Part shown: piece after piece, positions 11,180-22,594 of the stretch | Numbering within the stretch: position 1 is the stretch's first letter | Layout of the letters: every line of letters begins with the position of its first letter | Assembly (NCBI GenBank): GCA_007258455.2 | Contig: VDFB02193867.1 | Span: 565,705,921-565,769,920 of the forward strand | Direction of reading: 5' to 3' | Length of the DNA: 64,000 bases | Source of the DNA: Sequoia sempervirens | Lineage: Eukaryota; Streptophyta; Pinopsida; Cupressales; Cupressaceae | Position numbers and translations under genes: made by a program | Notes under the pieces: generated by a model | The model's database searches: none | What the model was told of the DNA's origin: nothing | What the model saw: the letters and a program-made list of their open reading frames with translations, nothing else

Positions 11180-11884
11180 TTGTTTGTCGAACTAGGGGAA
11201 CTAACCTCTAAACAATGGTTTTGGCAAACATTCAAAATTGAACAGGCACCAAATAGTCAAAGTCCTACTACCACCTCCCATTTCGTACAACACCCGTCAT
11301 CTGAACCCCATCAGTCCAATCCATCTGAGGTATCAGACGACATTGACAACCAGGGCTCTAAAACCTTCACTCCCTATTTTGACAACGAATATGACACTAG
11401 TGAAGGAGAATATTGGATAGAGTCCAATGTCGAGTTGGATGATGATAATCTCATATACAACATCACAGAGTCTGTCTACATGTTGTCCACATCCTCACCA
11501 CAATTTACCAGCATTGAAAATGGCATCTCCTTAGTTTACCCTGAGCTAGTCGATTGGGACCAACAAGGACCGCCAGTTCTGGACACATTTCAGAATGATG
11601 AGGCAATTGCCAAATTCATGGGATTACAAGAAGGCATACCCAGTGGGGACCACAAATCAGGATTCACCATTGATTTAGACCACACGGCATACTTCAGCGA
11701 GACTGCTCCATCCTCTAGTTGCAAAAGTAAAAGTAAAAATAAATTAAAAAATGAAATGTCTCTAGGTGAAAACCGAAAGGCACCTATTGACGATAAAATA
11801 GTAAAAATAAAAGACGTATCTGCGGGTGAAAACCTCTCTGAGGTGCCCAAAGATGGAGGACTGGACTTTCTCCCCATGCAATAG
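11180..11884 (+). pseudogene. Acidic spacer of the polyprotein between G-patch and RT
   Basis: There are 234 open codons, rich in Asp, Glu, Ser and Thr, with no domain I recognise. It sits in line with the polyprotein and ends at a TAG (CAG to TAG) followed directly by the RT frame. It is probably a linker of the pol polyprotein that evolves fast. It is not an independent gene. Confidence 0.6.
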
Positions 11885-11896
11885 GAGAAATCGGCT

Positions 11897-13354
11897 ATGC
11901 TTATTGAGGACACAATAGAGGATAACATTTCAAGTGCAGAAGACCCCAAGATGGTCCTATTTGCTGCATCATTGACTGACGAAGAGAAACCAAAATTTCA
12001 TAAATTCTTTGTAGAACAAAAAATCAATTTCACATGGTCCTATGCTAACATGCCAGGATTGGACCCGGAACTGGTTCTGCACCATCTGCCACTATTACCT
12101 AATGCTAAACCATTCAAGCAGAAGCTGCGCAAAATGCACCCACAAGTTTCCCTATTGGTCAAGGCGGAGTTAAAGAAATTGCTAGATGCCAGATTCATAC
12201 GGTCTATTGACTATGTTAAATGGATTTCTAATCTGGTCCCAGTCACAAAGCCAAATGGGTTGATCCGTGTATGTACAGATTTTTGAGACCTAAATAAAGC
12301 ATGTCTAAAGGATGACTTTCCTTTGCCAAACATTGACATTATAGTGGACCTTACAGCAGGGTATGAGATGTTATCCCTCATGGATGGTTTCTCTAGCTAT
12401 AATCAAATCCGCATTGCTTCTGAGGATCAGCACAAAATGACATTTACTTGCCCATGGGGTACATATTGTTGGAACGCCATGCCATTTGGTCTAAAAAATG
12501 TAGATGCCACATATCAAAGGGCTATAACCATGATCTTCCATGACATGATGCACAAAATAATGAAAGATTATGTAGATGACCTATTGGCCAAATCAACAAC
12601 AAGAAAAGATCATTTGAAGGTACTCAACATAATTTTCAAGAGACTTGAAGAGTACAAAGTTTGGCTAAACCCTAAGAAGTGTGTTTTTGGGGTCACATCA
12701 GGTAAACTCTTGGGGTACATAGTTTCCTGAAGAGTCATAGAGGTCAATCCGAAAAAGGTCAAAGCAATCATAGACATGCCTCCGCCCAAAGGAATCAGTG
12801 AACTCTAAACTCTGCAAGGCAGAGTACAATCTATCCGGCGTTTCATAGCCCAATTGGCAGATAAGTGTCATTCGTTTCAGTATCTGTTGTGCAAGGGTAT
12901 CCCCTTTGTATGGACAGATAAATGTCAAGAGGCCTTCCAGCAAATCAAATATTACCTGCTATCAACACCAGTCCTCATGCCTCCTATTCATGGAAAGCCA
13001 TTAATTCTATACATCTCGACTACTAGTTCAGCACTAGGGGCATTTTTGGCACAAAATGATCATGAAGGAAAAGAAAGAGCAATCTATTACATCAGTCGCA
13101 CACTGATAGGGTATGAGTTGAATTACACATACATTGAATGTGCATGCCTCACTGTTGGCTTTGTGTCCCAAAAACTACAACACTATATGCTCAGTCATCA
13201 GACACAACTGGTTGCCAAGATTGATCCACTGAAATATCTCTTAAGTCGGGTGGCATTAACAGGTCGGCTGGAAAAATGGGTCATGATACTAAGCGAGTAT
13301 GACATACAATATGTCAAGCGTAAGGCAACAAAAGGGCAGGTAATAGTAGATTAG
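11897..13354 (+). pseudogene. pol: Reverse transcriptase plus first, degenerate RNase H
   Basis: RT motifs are in order: 'KWISNLVPVTKPNG' with 'RVCTDF', 'LPNIDIIVD', 'SLMDGFSSYNQI', 'TFTCPWGTYCWNAMPFGL' and 'YVDDLLAKS' (catalytic Y-x-D-D box intact). The thumb/connection follows ('LNPKKCVFGV', 'KLLGYIVS'). The first RNase H, from about 12980, reads 'LYISTTSSALGAFLAQ'; the usual catalytic Asp of D-A-S is absent, as is common in Tat elements. Stops at 12284 (TGA in D-L-N box), 12728 (TGA), 12806 (TAA) and 13352 (TAG) fall at family-typical Arg/Gln positions and are each one C-to-T away. Confidence 0.9.
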
Positions 13355-13423
13355 CTGGCAGATGCACCAATCCAAGTCACTCATCCACTAGTAACTGATT
13401 TTCCTGATGAGTCCATTTTTCAT

Positions 13424-13903
13424 GTGGAACCGGCAGCACCATGGAAGCTATATTTTGATGGGTCTCATACTGGTCATGGCTCAGGCGCTGGAATCTTGTT
13501 TATCACACCACAGGGGGATTCAATTCCTAAGTCATTCAGGATCGCTTTCCCTTGTACAAATAACATTGCCGAATATGAAGCACTAGTCGTAGGTCTCAAG
13601 TTGGTAATCAAATGGAAAATTTAAACATTGCTTGTATTTGGGGATTCCCAGCTCATGATCAACCAAGTGAATGATGACTATGAAACAAAGGATGAGAAGT
13701 TGCTTCCCTACAAGAGGATGGTGGACAGTTTCCTGACATACTTCCAATTGATTTCTTTTGAACAAATCCCCAAGGCACAGAATAAGGTAGCTGATGCAAT
13801 GGCTACTATTAGTTCTCTCTTGGACATCACTAAAAATGTGTCACAATTTGAATTCTTAGTAGAACAGCTCTTGATACTGACGTATGATATCCCAAAATCA
13901 TAA
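13424..13903 (+). pseudogene. Second, archaeal-type RNase H (aRNH)
   Basis: This is a complete-looking second RNase H downstream of the degenerate first one. All four catalytic acidic positions are visible: D in 'LYFDGSHTG', E in 'NIAEYEAL', D in 'VFGDSQLM' and D in 'KVADAMAT'. Acquisition of this extra RNase H is a hallmark of the plant Tat lineage. It is thought to take over substrate cleavage while the first copy decays into a connection domain. It is broken by one TAA at 13622, again a CAA-to-TAA change. Confidence 0.85.
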
Positions 13904-13929
13904 ATGGTTTGCGAACTTGTTGGTCCCAA

Positions 13930-15178
13930 CTCTCCCTGGTATTAGGACATTTACGAATACCTAAAGTCTCAAACCCTTCCACTGAACCTGTCCAATAACC
14001 AAAGGAAGTCCTTCATTCAAAAATCTGCAAGGTATGCCATTGTCAGTGACACCCTTTACCGCCGTAGTTTCGATGATACTCTCCTTCAATGTCTTGACAC
14101 CGATGAAGCATGTATGACCTTACGAGAAGTGCACGATGGTATATGCAAATCTCATTCGAGTAGTCCTACTCTGGCTAAGAAAGTAACGAGACTTGGGTAT
14201 TATTGGCCGACCATGGAAAAAGATGCAATTGAATATGTCAGGACTTGTCGCAAATGTCAAATACATAGTGATTTGGTCCATGCTCCAGCACAGGAACTCC
14301 GGTCGATCACTTCTCCTTGGCCCTTTGCTCAATGGGGACTCGACCTCGTGGGTAAGATTCATCCAACCTCATCCAACGACCACAAATTCATGATTACCAC
14401 CACTGAGTATTTCAAAAAGTGGATTGAAGCCATCCCATTGACATATATTGCCGGCAAACAAATATCAAAGTTCATCCTTAACTACATCATTTGTCAGTAT
14501 CACCTTCCATAATCCATCATCACTGACAATAGACGTCTGTTTAAAAACCAAGACGTACATGAGTTATGTGAGCGATTCCATATCCAACACCACTTTTCAT
14601 CTCCATACTACCCACAAGAAAATGGCCAAGCTGAGGCATCCAATAAAACCATTGTCAAAATTCTTAAGAAGACTGTCAATGACGCTAGCCGTGACTGGCA
14701 TATACAACTTCACCCTGCTCTGTGGGCTTACCGAACTAGCATTCGTACGCCTATAAGGGCCACCCCATTTGCCCTAGTCTTTGGCACTGAGGCCATCTTA
14801 CCTATTGAGGTTGAAATTCCTTCACTATGAGTCTCTCTGAAGGGTCTAACTAATGAAGAGGAGTACCGACAATCACGCTTGCACAAGCTAGAAATGCTAG
14901 AAGAAAGAAGACAAAATTCACTGAACCATCTCCAAGCATATTAGAACCGTATTTGTCGTAGCTACAATAAAAAGGTTATGGTCAGAAAGTTTGACATTGG
15001 CGACCTAGTTGTCATGCAGAACCCCAAGAACCAAGTAGACAGAGAAAAGCTAGGAAAATTTAAACCAAACTGGCTGGGTCCATACATTATCATATCTTCT
15101 TTTGGTTCTGGAGCTTATCAACTGGAAAATCCAGATAGAGAACAATTGACAAAGCCCATCAACAGTTTACATCTCTGA
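13930..15178 (+). pseudogene. Integrase with C-terminal chromatin/DNA-binding part
   Basis: The N-terminal zinc-binding region ends in 'CRKCQIH' (C-x2-C). The catalytic core has D in 'WGLDLVGKI', D in 'SIITDNRRL' and E in 'YPQENGQAEA', that is D-D-E. The C-terminal part is typical Ty3: 'YNKKVMVRKFDIGDLV', then 'NWLGPYIIISSFGSGAYQL' and 'INSLHL' before the stop at 15176. Stops at about 13942, 14510, 14828 and 14941 all sit where the family usually has a readable residue. Those in 'SL-VSL' and 'AY-NRI' are canonical Arg and Gln sites, so C-to-T is the simplest cause. There is no chromodomain. Confidence 0.88.
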
Positions 15179-15259
15179 AGGTTCTACGCATAGCATCAGA
15201 GGATGGAGCTGCAAACCATAAAATACAAAAAAAAAATTAAAAATTAAAAAATCGTCACC

Positions 15260-15415
15260 CTGATGAAAACCTGGCAAACAGGTGTCTTGGTGACACCAAA
15301 AAAATCAAAAAATCATGAAAATAGTAAAGAGAAAAATGATTCGTTCAATAGTGAAAACCTGGCAAATAGGTGCTTTGGATAAGTACCATGGTGAAAACCT
15401 GGCAAATAGGCGCCA
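15260..15415 (+). repeat. Three copies of GAAAACCTGGCAAA
   Basis: 'gaaaacctggcaaacaggtg', 'gaaaacctggcaaataggtg' and 'gaaaacctggcaaataggcg' lie at about 15264, 15352 and 15392, each followed by a short 'ctttgg' or 'catg' stretch. They directly follow the pol stop. Similar G-A-A-A-A-C-C repeats are seen in this position in other Tat-type elements. The function is unknown. Confidence 0.7.
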
Positions 15416-15689
15416 TGCGTAATCAATCATTGCTCTCCCATCTACTGTCACTTTGTCTAACTTGGCCTAGGATGAAAGGTATTTTCCTCATTATTCCATA
15501 AATCGTGACCACATCCTACCCTAACTATCATAGTAGATAAATGATTGACATTAAGTCTTGACGATCGTCCATCTAGTAAACCAGCAGCATCCCATCCATA
15601 TTCCCTACAAACAGCTAAGTCTTGGACTTGACTAGGGGAAAAACGTTTATTATGAAACTGTAGTGGATGTCGCACATGATCTTGGCAAT

Positions 15690-15915
15690 TGGAAAAAATT
15701 CCTAAAAAAAAAGACAAAAACATTGGCAAAAAGTCCTTAAAAAAGACAAAAACATTAGCAAAAAGTCCTAAAAAAAAAAAAAGACAAAAACAATGGCAAA
15801 AAGTCCTGAAAAAAGACCAAAAAACATTGCAAAATGTCCTGAACAAACACCAAAAAATATCACAAAATGTCCTGAAAAAAGACCTAAAAATCATAAAACG
15901 TCCTGAAGAAAACCA
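15690..15915 (+). repeat. A-rich tandem repeat of about 35 bp
   Basis: Units of the form 'aaaagacaaaaacattggcaaaaagtcct' repeat about six times with drift. The Lys/Gln-rich frame through it (15689-16069) is a product of the repeat and was not accepted as a gene. Confidence 0.7.
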
Positions 15916-16439
15916 CAACAAATCATTAGACCTCTCGACGAACATAAACGTAGTGTCATCTATTGTCAAAGTCAATCAAGTCAATCGATCCATGTCATTG
16001 TCGAACTACGTTGTCTCTGCGCACTTGCTACGTAGGAAAGACTCACATTTTGAGTCCCCAAGACATTAGGTCAGTCCTTTTAGGTTTGTCAAAATAAAAT
16101 CATGACGCAATCTTTGCTCATCAAGACAAAGTAATTGGTTGTGTCAAACTACAAGGTCTCTGAGTGTATGACGTAGGCAAGGTCATCTGTTGATGAGCCC
16201 CCAAGGCTGCACTAGGTCAGTCCATTAGGGTTCATGGCACTACATTGGCACACACGTCAAAAGTCTTCAATCATTTTCCACATGGGAAAACTCCTAAAAC
16301 AAAGTAAAACAATCATTTATTCAGCATGGCAATCTCATCAGCACATCACTCATATCATCAAGACAATATTGGCATATAGTCAAACACAAGTCAAACTCAG
16401 TCAAAGCAAGTCAAATCATCATAAACTGGTCAAACTGTA

Positions 16440-17130
16440 AAATTTTGGTTAGTCTTCAAATGAGTCCTTCTGAACGATAACCTCTGTCATTTATGCCTTA
16501 GGATGTGTCCTTCCTAGGCATCGTCATTGTCATTCGACATTTTGAGTGATCCTCTTGACATCTAAAGATCACTCTTCATGACATCAGTATTCTTCAGATG
16601 TGTCCTTCTGAAAAACCAACTTTGTCATTTATGCCTTAGGATGTGTCCTTCCTAGGCATCGTCATTATTTCGAGGGACCCCTTACGACCATTAGGGATCA
16701 AATCCTCTCGACATCGGCATTATTCAGGATGTGTCCTTCCTAAATTCACCAATTCTCGACATTTTTCAAGATCATCAAAACTTCAAACATTTGGACATCT
16801 CGACATTATCAAACATGGCATCTTGGCATCAGAACAGTGGATATCCAGACACACTTGGCAAACACTTGACAATTGTCTTTTAGTTTTTATCATGATATTA
16901 GTTCTTCAGCGAGATCCCACTAAGCAGGATTTAGAGAAGCAGTGACGTATCATGTCAATTGACACGCATGACTACTAGTTTCTCAGCGAGGTCCTAATTT
17001 TGGGATTTAGAAAAACAACGACATATCGTGGTAAGGACTCTATTTTTTTTGTATTTTGACAATCATGCTCCTAGTTTCTCAAGGATGTCCTGGAAATAGG
17101 ATTTAGAGAAGCAGTGACGTTTCATGATTT
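16440..17130 (+). repeat. Diverged direct repeats in the 3' region
   Basis: Two families are visible. 'ggatgtgtccttcctaggca' with its surroundings occurs at about 16500 and 16638, with a partial copy near 16727. A block of about 80 bp, 'cagcgag...ggatttagagaagcagtgacgt', occurs at about 16905, 16980 and 17073. Nothing coding was seen between 15180 and 17845. Confidence 0.65.
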
Positions 17131-17844
17131 GTCCTTGTCTTTTTTCTGCATGTGGTTGATTATGGCAAAAAGACTGGGGCAAGCACGCTCCTGGTATGAG
17201 TCATGATCATCCTGGTCTGTGACTGTTTGTATTACGTGATGGTACGACCTTGCACACCTTGATCTATGTCATATCATGGTGTTTCTTGGCCATTACAATA
17301 GTCTGCCCAATGATGATTAAGAACAATAAATATTAAAAAGTCCTACAGTAAAGCTTTGAAGGATTTGGTCTAGGAATTAACATGCATTTTTGTAGGTCTC
17401 GTCATCTTCTCCTCATTGGTCTGGTCATCTTCTCTCATCAGTCTTGTCGCCTTCTCTCGTCCATCTCACGATGATATCCTGTGACATCCAAAAACATAAG
17501 TACATACATGATCATATAAACATTGCATTAGGTCCATACATATATTATCCATGGCATTAAATCATATACATAATCACAAACATTGCATTAACATAATCAT
17601 CAACACTACATCTTTTACTAAATACATTATGCACATCATTAACATAGTCATATAAATAAGCATTGCATCATCATGGCATCAAAATCACAAATAGGCATCA
17701 TAGGATATACATGGCATCATAAATTAAGCATCATGCATCATAAATCATATCATAAAGCATTAAATGAAAGAACATCACATAACACATGTAGGTCGCATCA
17801 AAACTGCATCATCATATAGTATCATCTCAAAAATGTACAATGTC

Positions 17845-20201
17845 ATAGGATAAATTCATGGGACATCCCAAAAATGGAGCTCGGAGGCTCAAATAATATA
17901 CATAGTGTGTCATTATAACAAAATGCCCCTAGGGTAGACTCTCATCATCCCCTTGTGGTGAAGAATGTGGCAGTGGCAACTCTGTCACTTGTACTAAAAA
18001 AATAGGAGGACCTGTTGCAACCTCTACTTGTGCCACTGATGGAGCTGCAAAGGACGATGTCACCTCAACTATAGAGGACATCTGTGATGTCACTGCTGCC
18101 TAAGCAGTAGATGGATCACCAACTGGTGGTTGTACCTGTGCTGATCTGTGTACTGAACCAATCGACCCAGGACTAGGAGTATTCCAGCACAAATGATGTG
18201 ACCTATGCTCTGAAGTGTGCTTGTCTAGGTAGACCCTCCGACACTAGTATGACTCTGGCTACCAGTAGCACTGCCTGATCTACGACCACTGCCTGTCCTC
18301 GACTGTGACCGTGATAAATTCGGATCCCGTCGCTCTGGTGGCACTGCCTACTCGTACAAAATCATGTACTGCCCCAGTCTCGTGCTCACCCTGGCCAACT
18401 CCTGGGCCATATCCCCCATGGGTCCTAAACATAAAGTCGCAAACTCTGTACACCACTGGGCCGCATCCTGCTGGTGCATCACTGCCTGATCTCGCTCTAC
18501 CCGAGCTACCTCTAGCTCTCTCTGCAGTGCCCTGACCTATGCCAAGCTGGCATCCAATCTCTGCTGAAGGTCTACCACTCTCTGATTTGCAGTAGCATCC
18601 TCACGTAATCCAGAGGACGGTATCTCCTCCTCTCCCTCCACCATCCACCATCTGAGAAGACTCTCAACATCATCCATGGTGTCGTCCTCATCATCATCAT
18701 CCTCTACCTCCTCCTCCACCTCCTCCTCTTGACCTCCCACCACCAACTCCTCCTCCTTCCCTCCCACTGCCACATCCTCCTCCTGTCCTCCCTCCTCTCT
18801 CTCCCCCTCCTCACCAACCTCGAGGATAGCATCTAGTGCTACCCTTGCCCCACGTGGGCGCACTCTCTGGGCCTGTCTCTGCCCATCCCATCATCATCTC
18901 TGGCCATCTCCGCCATCATCTCCATCTCTGCCTTTGTCTCCACCCCTACCCCCATCTCTGCCTTTGTCTCCACCCCTCCCTCCATCTCCGCCCCTACCTC
19001 TGCCTCTCCCTTTGCCTCCATCTCTACCTCTACCACCTCGCCTGGCTCATGGCACCCACGGAATAACTGACCATCTATCCACTGGTGCTAGCCCATCCAG
19101 ATCCATCAAAGGCACTGGCCTGTGTGTCTACCACCATAAATCATAAGCTATGGTCATACCAGGATCCGCTGCTCCTCCCCTCCAACCCTAGGCCTAGGCT
19201 ACTAGCCTGTCTATCTGCTGCTCTGTGAATGCCACTGGGATAGCTGGCCCCCATGCGTACTCCCTGAATGATCGAGCATACTTTACTATCCCTGCGGGCA
19301 CATCCTGCTACTCGCCAAACTGTCTCAAAACACGCTATGACAAGTACATCTTAATAATCAAGGACGTCTACACTGTCCGGCCAATCAGGTACCTGAACTG
19401 CCTACACAGACTCAAGTGCTCATCCTCATCATCCCACTGACCATAATCTTGATATGACCTCCAGATAAAGGATATCATCATGTCAATACGATGCCACCAC
19501 CACCCTGTCTCGCCCATATAGGTCTGCTATAACGCACCTACATAATAGTACGCATAGGGCATACCATCGGCCAACTGCTGTCTCTCAATGGTAGGTCAAA
19601 ATATCGTAATGTGCTCCCAAGCCCAAATCATCATTAAGGTCGTCCAACAGGAGATGCTCTCTCCTCTCCTATACACAACATCATGTAGCTGGTGATAAAG
19701 TGTCCCCAGTAAACAAGGACCCCAAGCATAAACAGTCTTGTCTCGCCTCATGCCCACCAGGATGTCTCCCCAGGTAATAGGGAACCCGTGTCCCCACCGG
19801 TCAGGAACCAAAATACCAACAATCATAGTCACCAAGAATGCATTGAAGTGCCCATAGTGCTCCACCATGAACTCCCATCGGATCTCATAGCCCTGAATCC
19901 CCAGTCCTGCACCCTGATCTTAATAGTAGGCATGAAAAGTCTGGTCGCCATGCCGAGGGTCGTAGACGATCCGCTCCCCACGAATCGACACTCGCAAAAT
20001 ATGGTAGACATCCTCTAAGGTGATGGTAGCCTCACCCGTCCGCAGGTGGAATGAGCAGGTCTCTAAGTGCCACTGCTCACACAACGCTGTCAGCAAACCC
20101 CTGTTCGCCTAAATGGTGGGCATGAATGCAACATAGAATAAACCCAGTCGCATCAATTGTCACCGCTCTCGCGGGCCCAACTGACTAGCAAATCGAAACA
20201 T
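17845..20201 (-). pseudogene. Antisense gene with plant mobile domain (PMD)
   Basis: On the minus strand, from ATG 20201, the frame contains 'RLGLFYVAFM', 'NRGLLTALCEQWHLET', 'SFHLRTGEATITLEDVYHI', 'VYDPRHGDQTFHAYY' and 'WGHGFPITWGDILVGMRRD'. These are hallmarks of the aminotransferase-like plant mobile domain found in Ty3 and Mutator-type elements and in the host MAIN/MAIL proteins. It is followed by an Arg/Gly/Asp repeat tract (about 18890-19040), a long acidic Glu/Asp tract (about 18660-18830), a heptad-like coiled-coil ('QRVVDLQQRL', 'ALQRELEVARVERDQAV') and a Ser/Pro/Thr-rich tail. In-frame stops are again CAA/CAG/CGA to TAA/TAG/TGA on this strand. Frame changes occur near 19200 and 18220. 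The biological role is unknown; additional antisense genes are known in some Tat elements. Confidence 0.75.
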
Positions 20202-21287
20202 CGTCGTTTTTCTCTTGCAAGTATAAATAGGGCAAGTTATCGTTGCAAAAACCAAATCAAGTCATCAGAACACATTGAACAAATTTTTAATACTATCAAA
20301 AGCATCTAAGGTCACGCAAATATCAAAACAAGTTCTATTCAAGATATAAGAAATTGCATTGCAACCAAGCAATTGTGTCGCAACTAAGCAATTGTCTCAC
20401 AACCAAGCAATTGCGTTGCAAAAAGTCAATTGCATCGTACCGTACATCAATTATGGTCCAAAACAACAAATGCGTCGTATGTTCATGCTTGCATCATGGA
20501 CTTTGACGAATGTGTTGCATTAAGGCAGTTGCATCGCAAAAACACAATTGTGGCATTGAAAACAGCGAGTGTGTTGCAATATGACAATTGCGGCATTCTA
20601 ACAGTCAATTGTGACATGATAACTCAAATGCATCACATATATTGTCAAATGCGGTGTGACCGGCCGCTCTACCCTAATATGTCTTGGCACTTGCATCGCG
20701 ATGCATCAAATGCGTCGAACGCGCAGATGATTGCAGCTTATGCGAACGCAGTTGCATCGCGGTGTAGACGTTGTTGGTCCTAGAAACTTAAATTTGGCAC
20801 GCAAAATGATAAAATGACAAAGTGAGTTAAAGGTACATACCACTGGCTCTGAGCCCTCTGGCCGCCTGAAGGTCTTCACGATCTCCCTGCAGTGCTCTGA
20901 CACTGGAATCACCATCCTCGCTGCTGCGCATTTCGCTTTGAACTCTCAAATTTCGCAAGGTAAATAGTAGAAGTGAATTGACTTTTACCCCTTTGTCAAC
21001 CTATTTATAAGGTCAAAATGACATTTTTTTCAGGTGGGTTATTACTGGAGGCTCATTTGACCACCTTTGACTTCCTCGTTAGTTGCGTTAAATGTGTCAG
21101 AATCTAAAACCGACTGTGCTATTATTTTTGTGGGCATCAAATGGATTTATCGGGACCCTTTACAATTTTTTTTGTCACCAACCCAAAATTTGAAAATTTC
21201 CCGAGGGGGCAATGATACTCCGTACCTTTACTGGGGCATGACTTTGACTTATTTTCTTTGTCAAAATGTGACAAGCGACATTATGAC
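20202..21287 (-). promoter_or_regulatory. Putative leader/intron region of the antisense PMD gene
   Basis: A short minus-strand frame (20915 to about 20838, starting Met-Val-Ile-Pro-Val) ends beside GTATGT, a donor-like site. The PMD frame begins just after an 'ag' at about 20215. The 600 bp between may be an intron, and they carry the CGCATTTG-like array. A TATA-like 'cctatttataag' lies near 20999-21012 (minus-strand reading 'cttataaatagg'), upstream of that first frame. No transcript evidence is available from sequence alone. Confidence 0.4.
20330..20770 (-). repeat. Array of GCAATTG / CGCATTTG motifs, inverted relative to leader
   Basis: Read on the minus strand, words such as 'acgcatttgatgcatcgcga', 'ccgcatttgac', 'gatgcaactgc' and 'caacgcaattgc' follow each other every 25-35 bases, more than a dozen times. 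The first of these is nearly identical to the plus-strand leader word at 5045-5070. The array overlaps the presumed intron or leader of the antisense gene. Confidence 0.65.
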
Positions 21288-21301
21288 AAAGAGGGGCAAA
21301 A
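21288..21301 (+). promoter_or_regulatory. Polypurine tract (PPT) of the Tat/Ogre element
   Basis: 'aaagaggggcaaaa' lies directly before the TG of the 3' LTR and is the expected primer for plus-strand DNA synthesis. Confidence 0.75.
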
Positions 21302-22594
21302 TGTAGACACCTAAAAATGACCTAGGCCTGCAAGCTCCATTTTTAACCACTTTCATCCTAGCATAATTATGACATTTAATTATGTCCTTGGTCCACATTC
21401 GACTATTGATTAAATAATTCATGTCATTTATTCTTCATGATTATTAAATAAATAAATTTTATTTATTTATTAAATACGTCATTAATTGTCTAAGTCTTCC
21501 CTTAATTAAATATATCTCTTAATTTATTTAATTTCCCTTTCTGCATTTAATTCTTCCCGATTATTAAATAAATGAATTACATTTATTTATTTAATATGTC
21601 ACTATTACTCTTAATTAAATAAATTGATTAATTTATTTAATTAATTAGTCTTATCTGCTAAATTAAATAATTAAATTTAATTATTTAATTGCCAATTAAT
21701 ATTCTTCTCATTTTAAATAAATTAAATTATTTAAAATGTCATCTTAATCTGAACTGTCAGTCCATTTTGATAAATAATCTGAAAAAGATTATTTATTATC
21801 TCACAAAATCATTATTTTGAATTAATTTAATTCAAAATAGTAGCTAATCTTCTAAAAATCAAGTAATCGGGTAGATTTTTGATTTTCTAAATCGAATCTT
21901 CAGTTCAAATCTTATCTTCTTGATTTTTTTGAATCTCACAAATCAGACAATCTTATCTTCTTGATTTTTCGAAAATCTTTATTTCCTTAATTAATTTCCT
22001 CATTTATTATCCACAGTCGATCCGATTATCTGAGATATTATTATGACCATTCGATTAAGGATTTTGCCCTAACCCTAATTAGGGATTCTCAGATTTCATC
22101 TGGACCTCTCATTCTAGGTCTTTCATAGAATTTAATCTCGTCCATCCACTCAAAATGACATTTTCTATAAAATGGCATTTTCCTCTCACTTTTCGATTAC
22201 GCACAGACACATTACATTTTAAGCATTTGCATACTTAGATTTCATAGCAATTTCCATAGTCATTATATTTATTTGGTTAAATCTTGGCATTTGTTTAGGC
22301 ATAGACATTGACAATTATAGTAATAGGCATAGGCATTTAGACATAGCATAAATCCTTCAAAGCTTGGTGTAGGACTTAGGCATTTGCAGATTGCTCGTAC
22401 GACGAATCTGAGGGCAACATCATCCAACAAGTAAGAAGGTATTACGAAAGGGAATCATGGAGGTATCAGTGATCAGGTATAATCGTTATGTGTTTTACTT
22501 CCTTTGTGTTTCATAAGATCTTTGGGTTTCATTGTCATCTATTGATTTATTGCTAACACTCCTAATCAAACCTAAAAGAAATCTCTTGATTACA
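21302..22594 (+). repeat. 3' LTR of the Tat/Ogre element (full length, 1,293 bp)
   Basis: It begins TGTAGACACC and ends CTTGATTACA. From about 21512 it matches the truncated 5' LTR with only scattered substitutions. Its first ~210 bp are the part missing from the left copy. Confidence 0.9.

Larger units (their letters stand above)
3845..22594 (+). mobile_element. Giant Ty3/gypsy LTR retrotransposon, Tat/Ogre lineage
   Basis: This 18.7-kb element is bounded by two closely similar LTRs. Its order is LTR, PBS, 2.3-kb leader, gag, protease, G-patch, reverse transcriptase plus degenerate RNase H, a second archaeal-type RNase H, integrase, 6-kb 3' region, PPT and LTR. RT before integrase makes it Ty3/gypsy. 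The second RNase H and the gag-protease motif set place it in the Tat/Ogre group, whose members are unusually long. The 3' region carries an antisense gene with a plant mobile domain. The 5' LTR lacks its first ~200 bp, so no target duplication can be checked. All reading frames carry stops or shifts, so this copy is dead. Confidence 0.9.

Noticed and set aside
15689..16069. Lys/Gln-rich 126-codon frame after integrase
   Set aside because: It is generated by the A-rich 35-bp tandem repeat.
18836..19146. Plus-strand His/Leu/Pro-rich frames
   Set aside because: They are shadows of the Arg/Gly/Asp tract of the minus-strand PMD gene.
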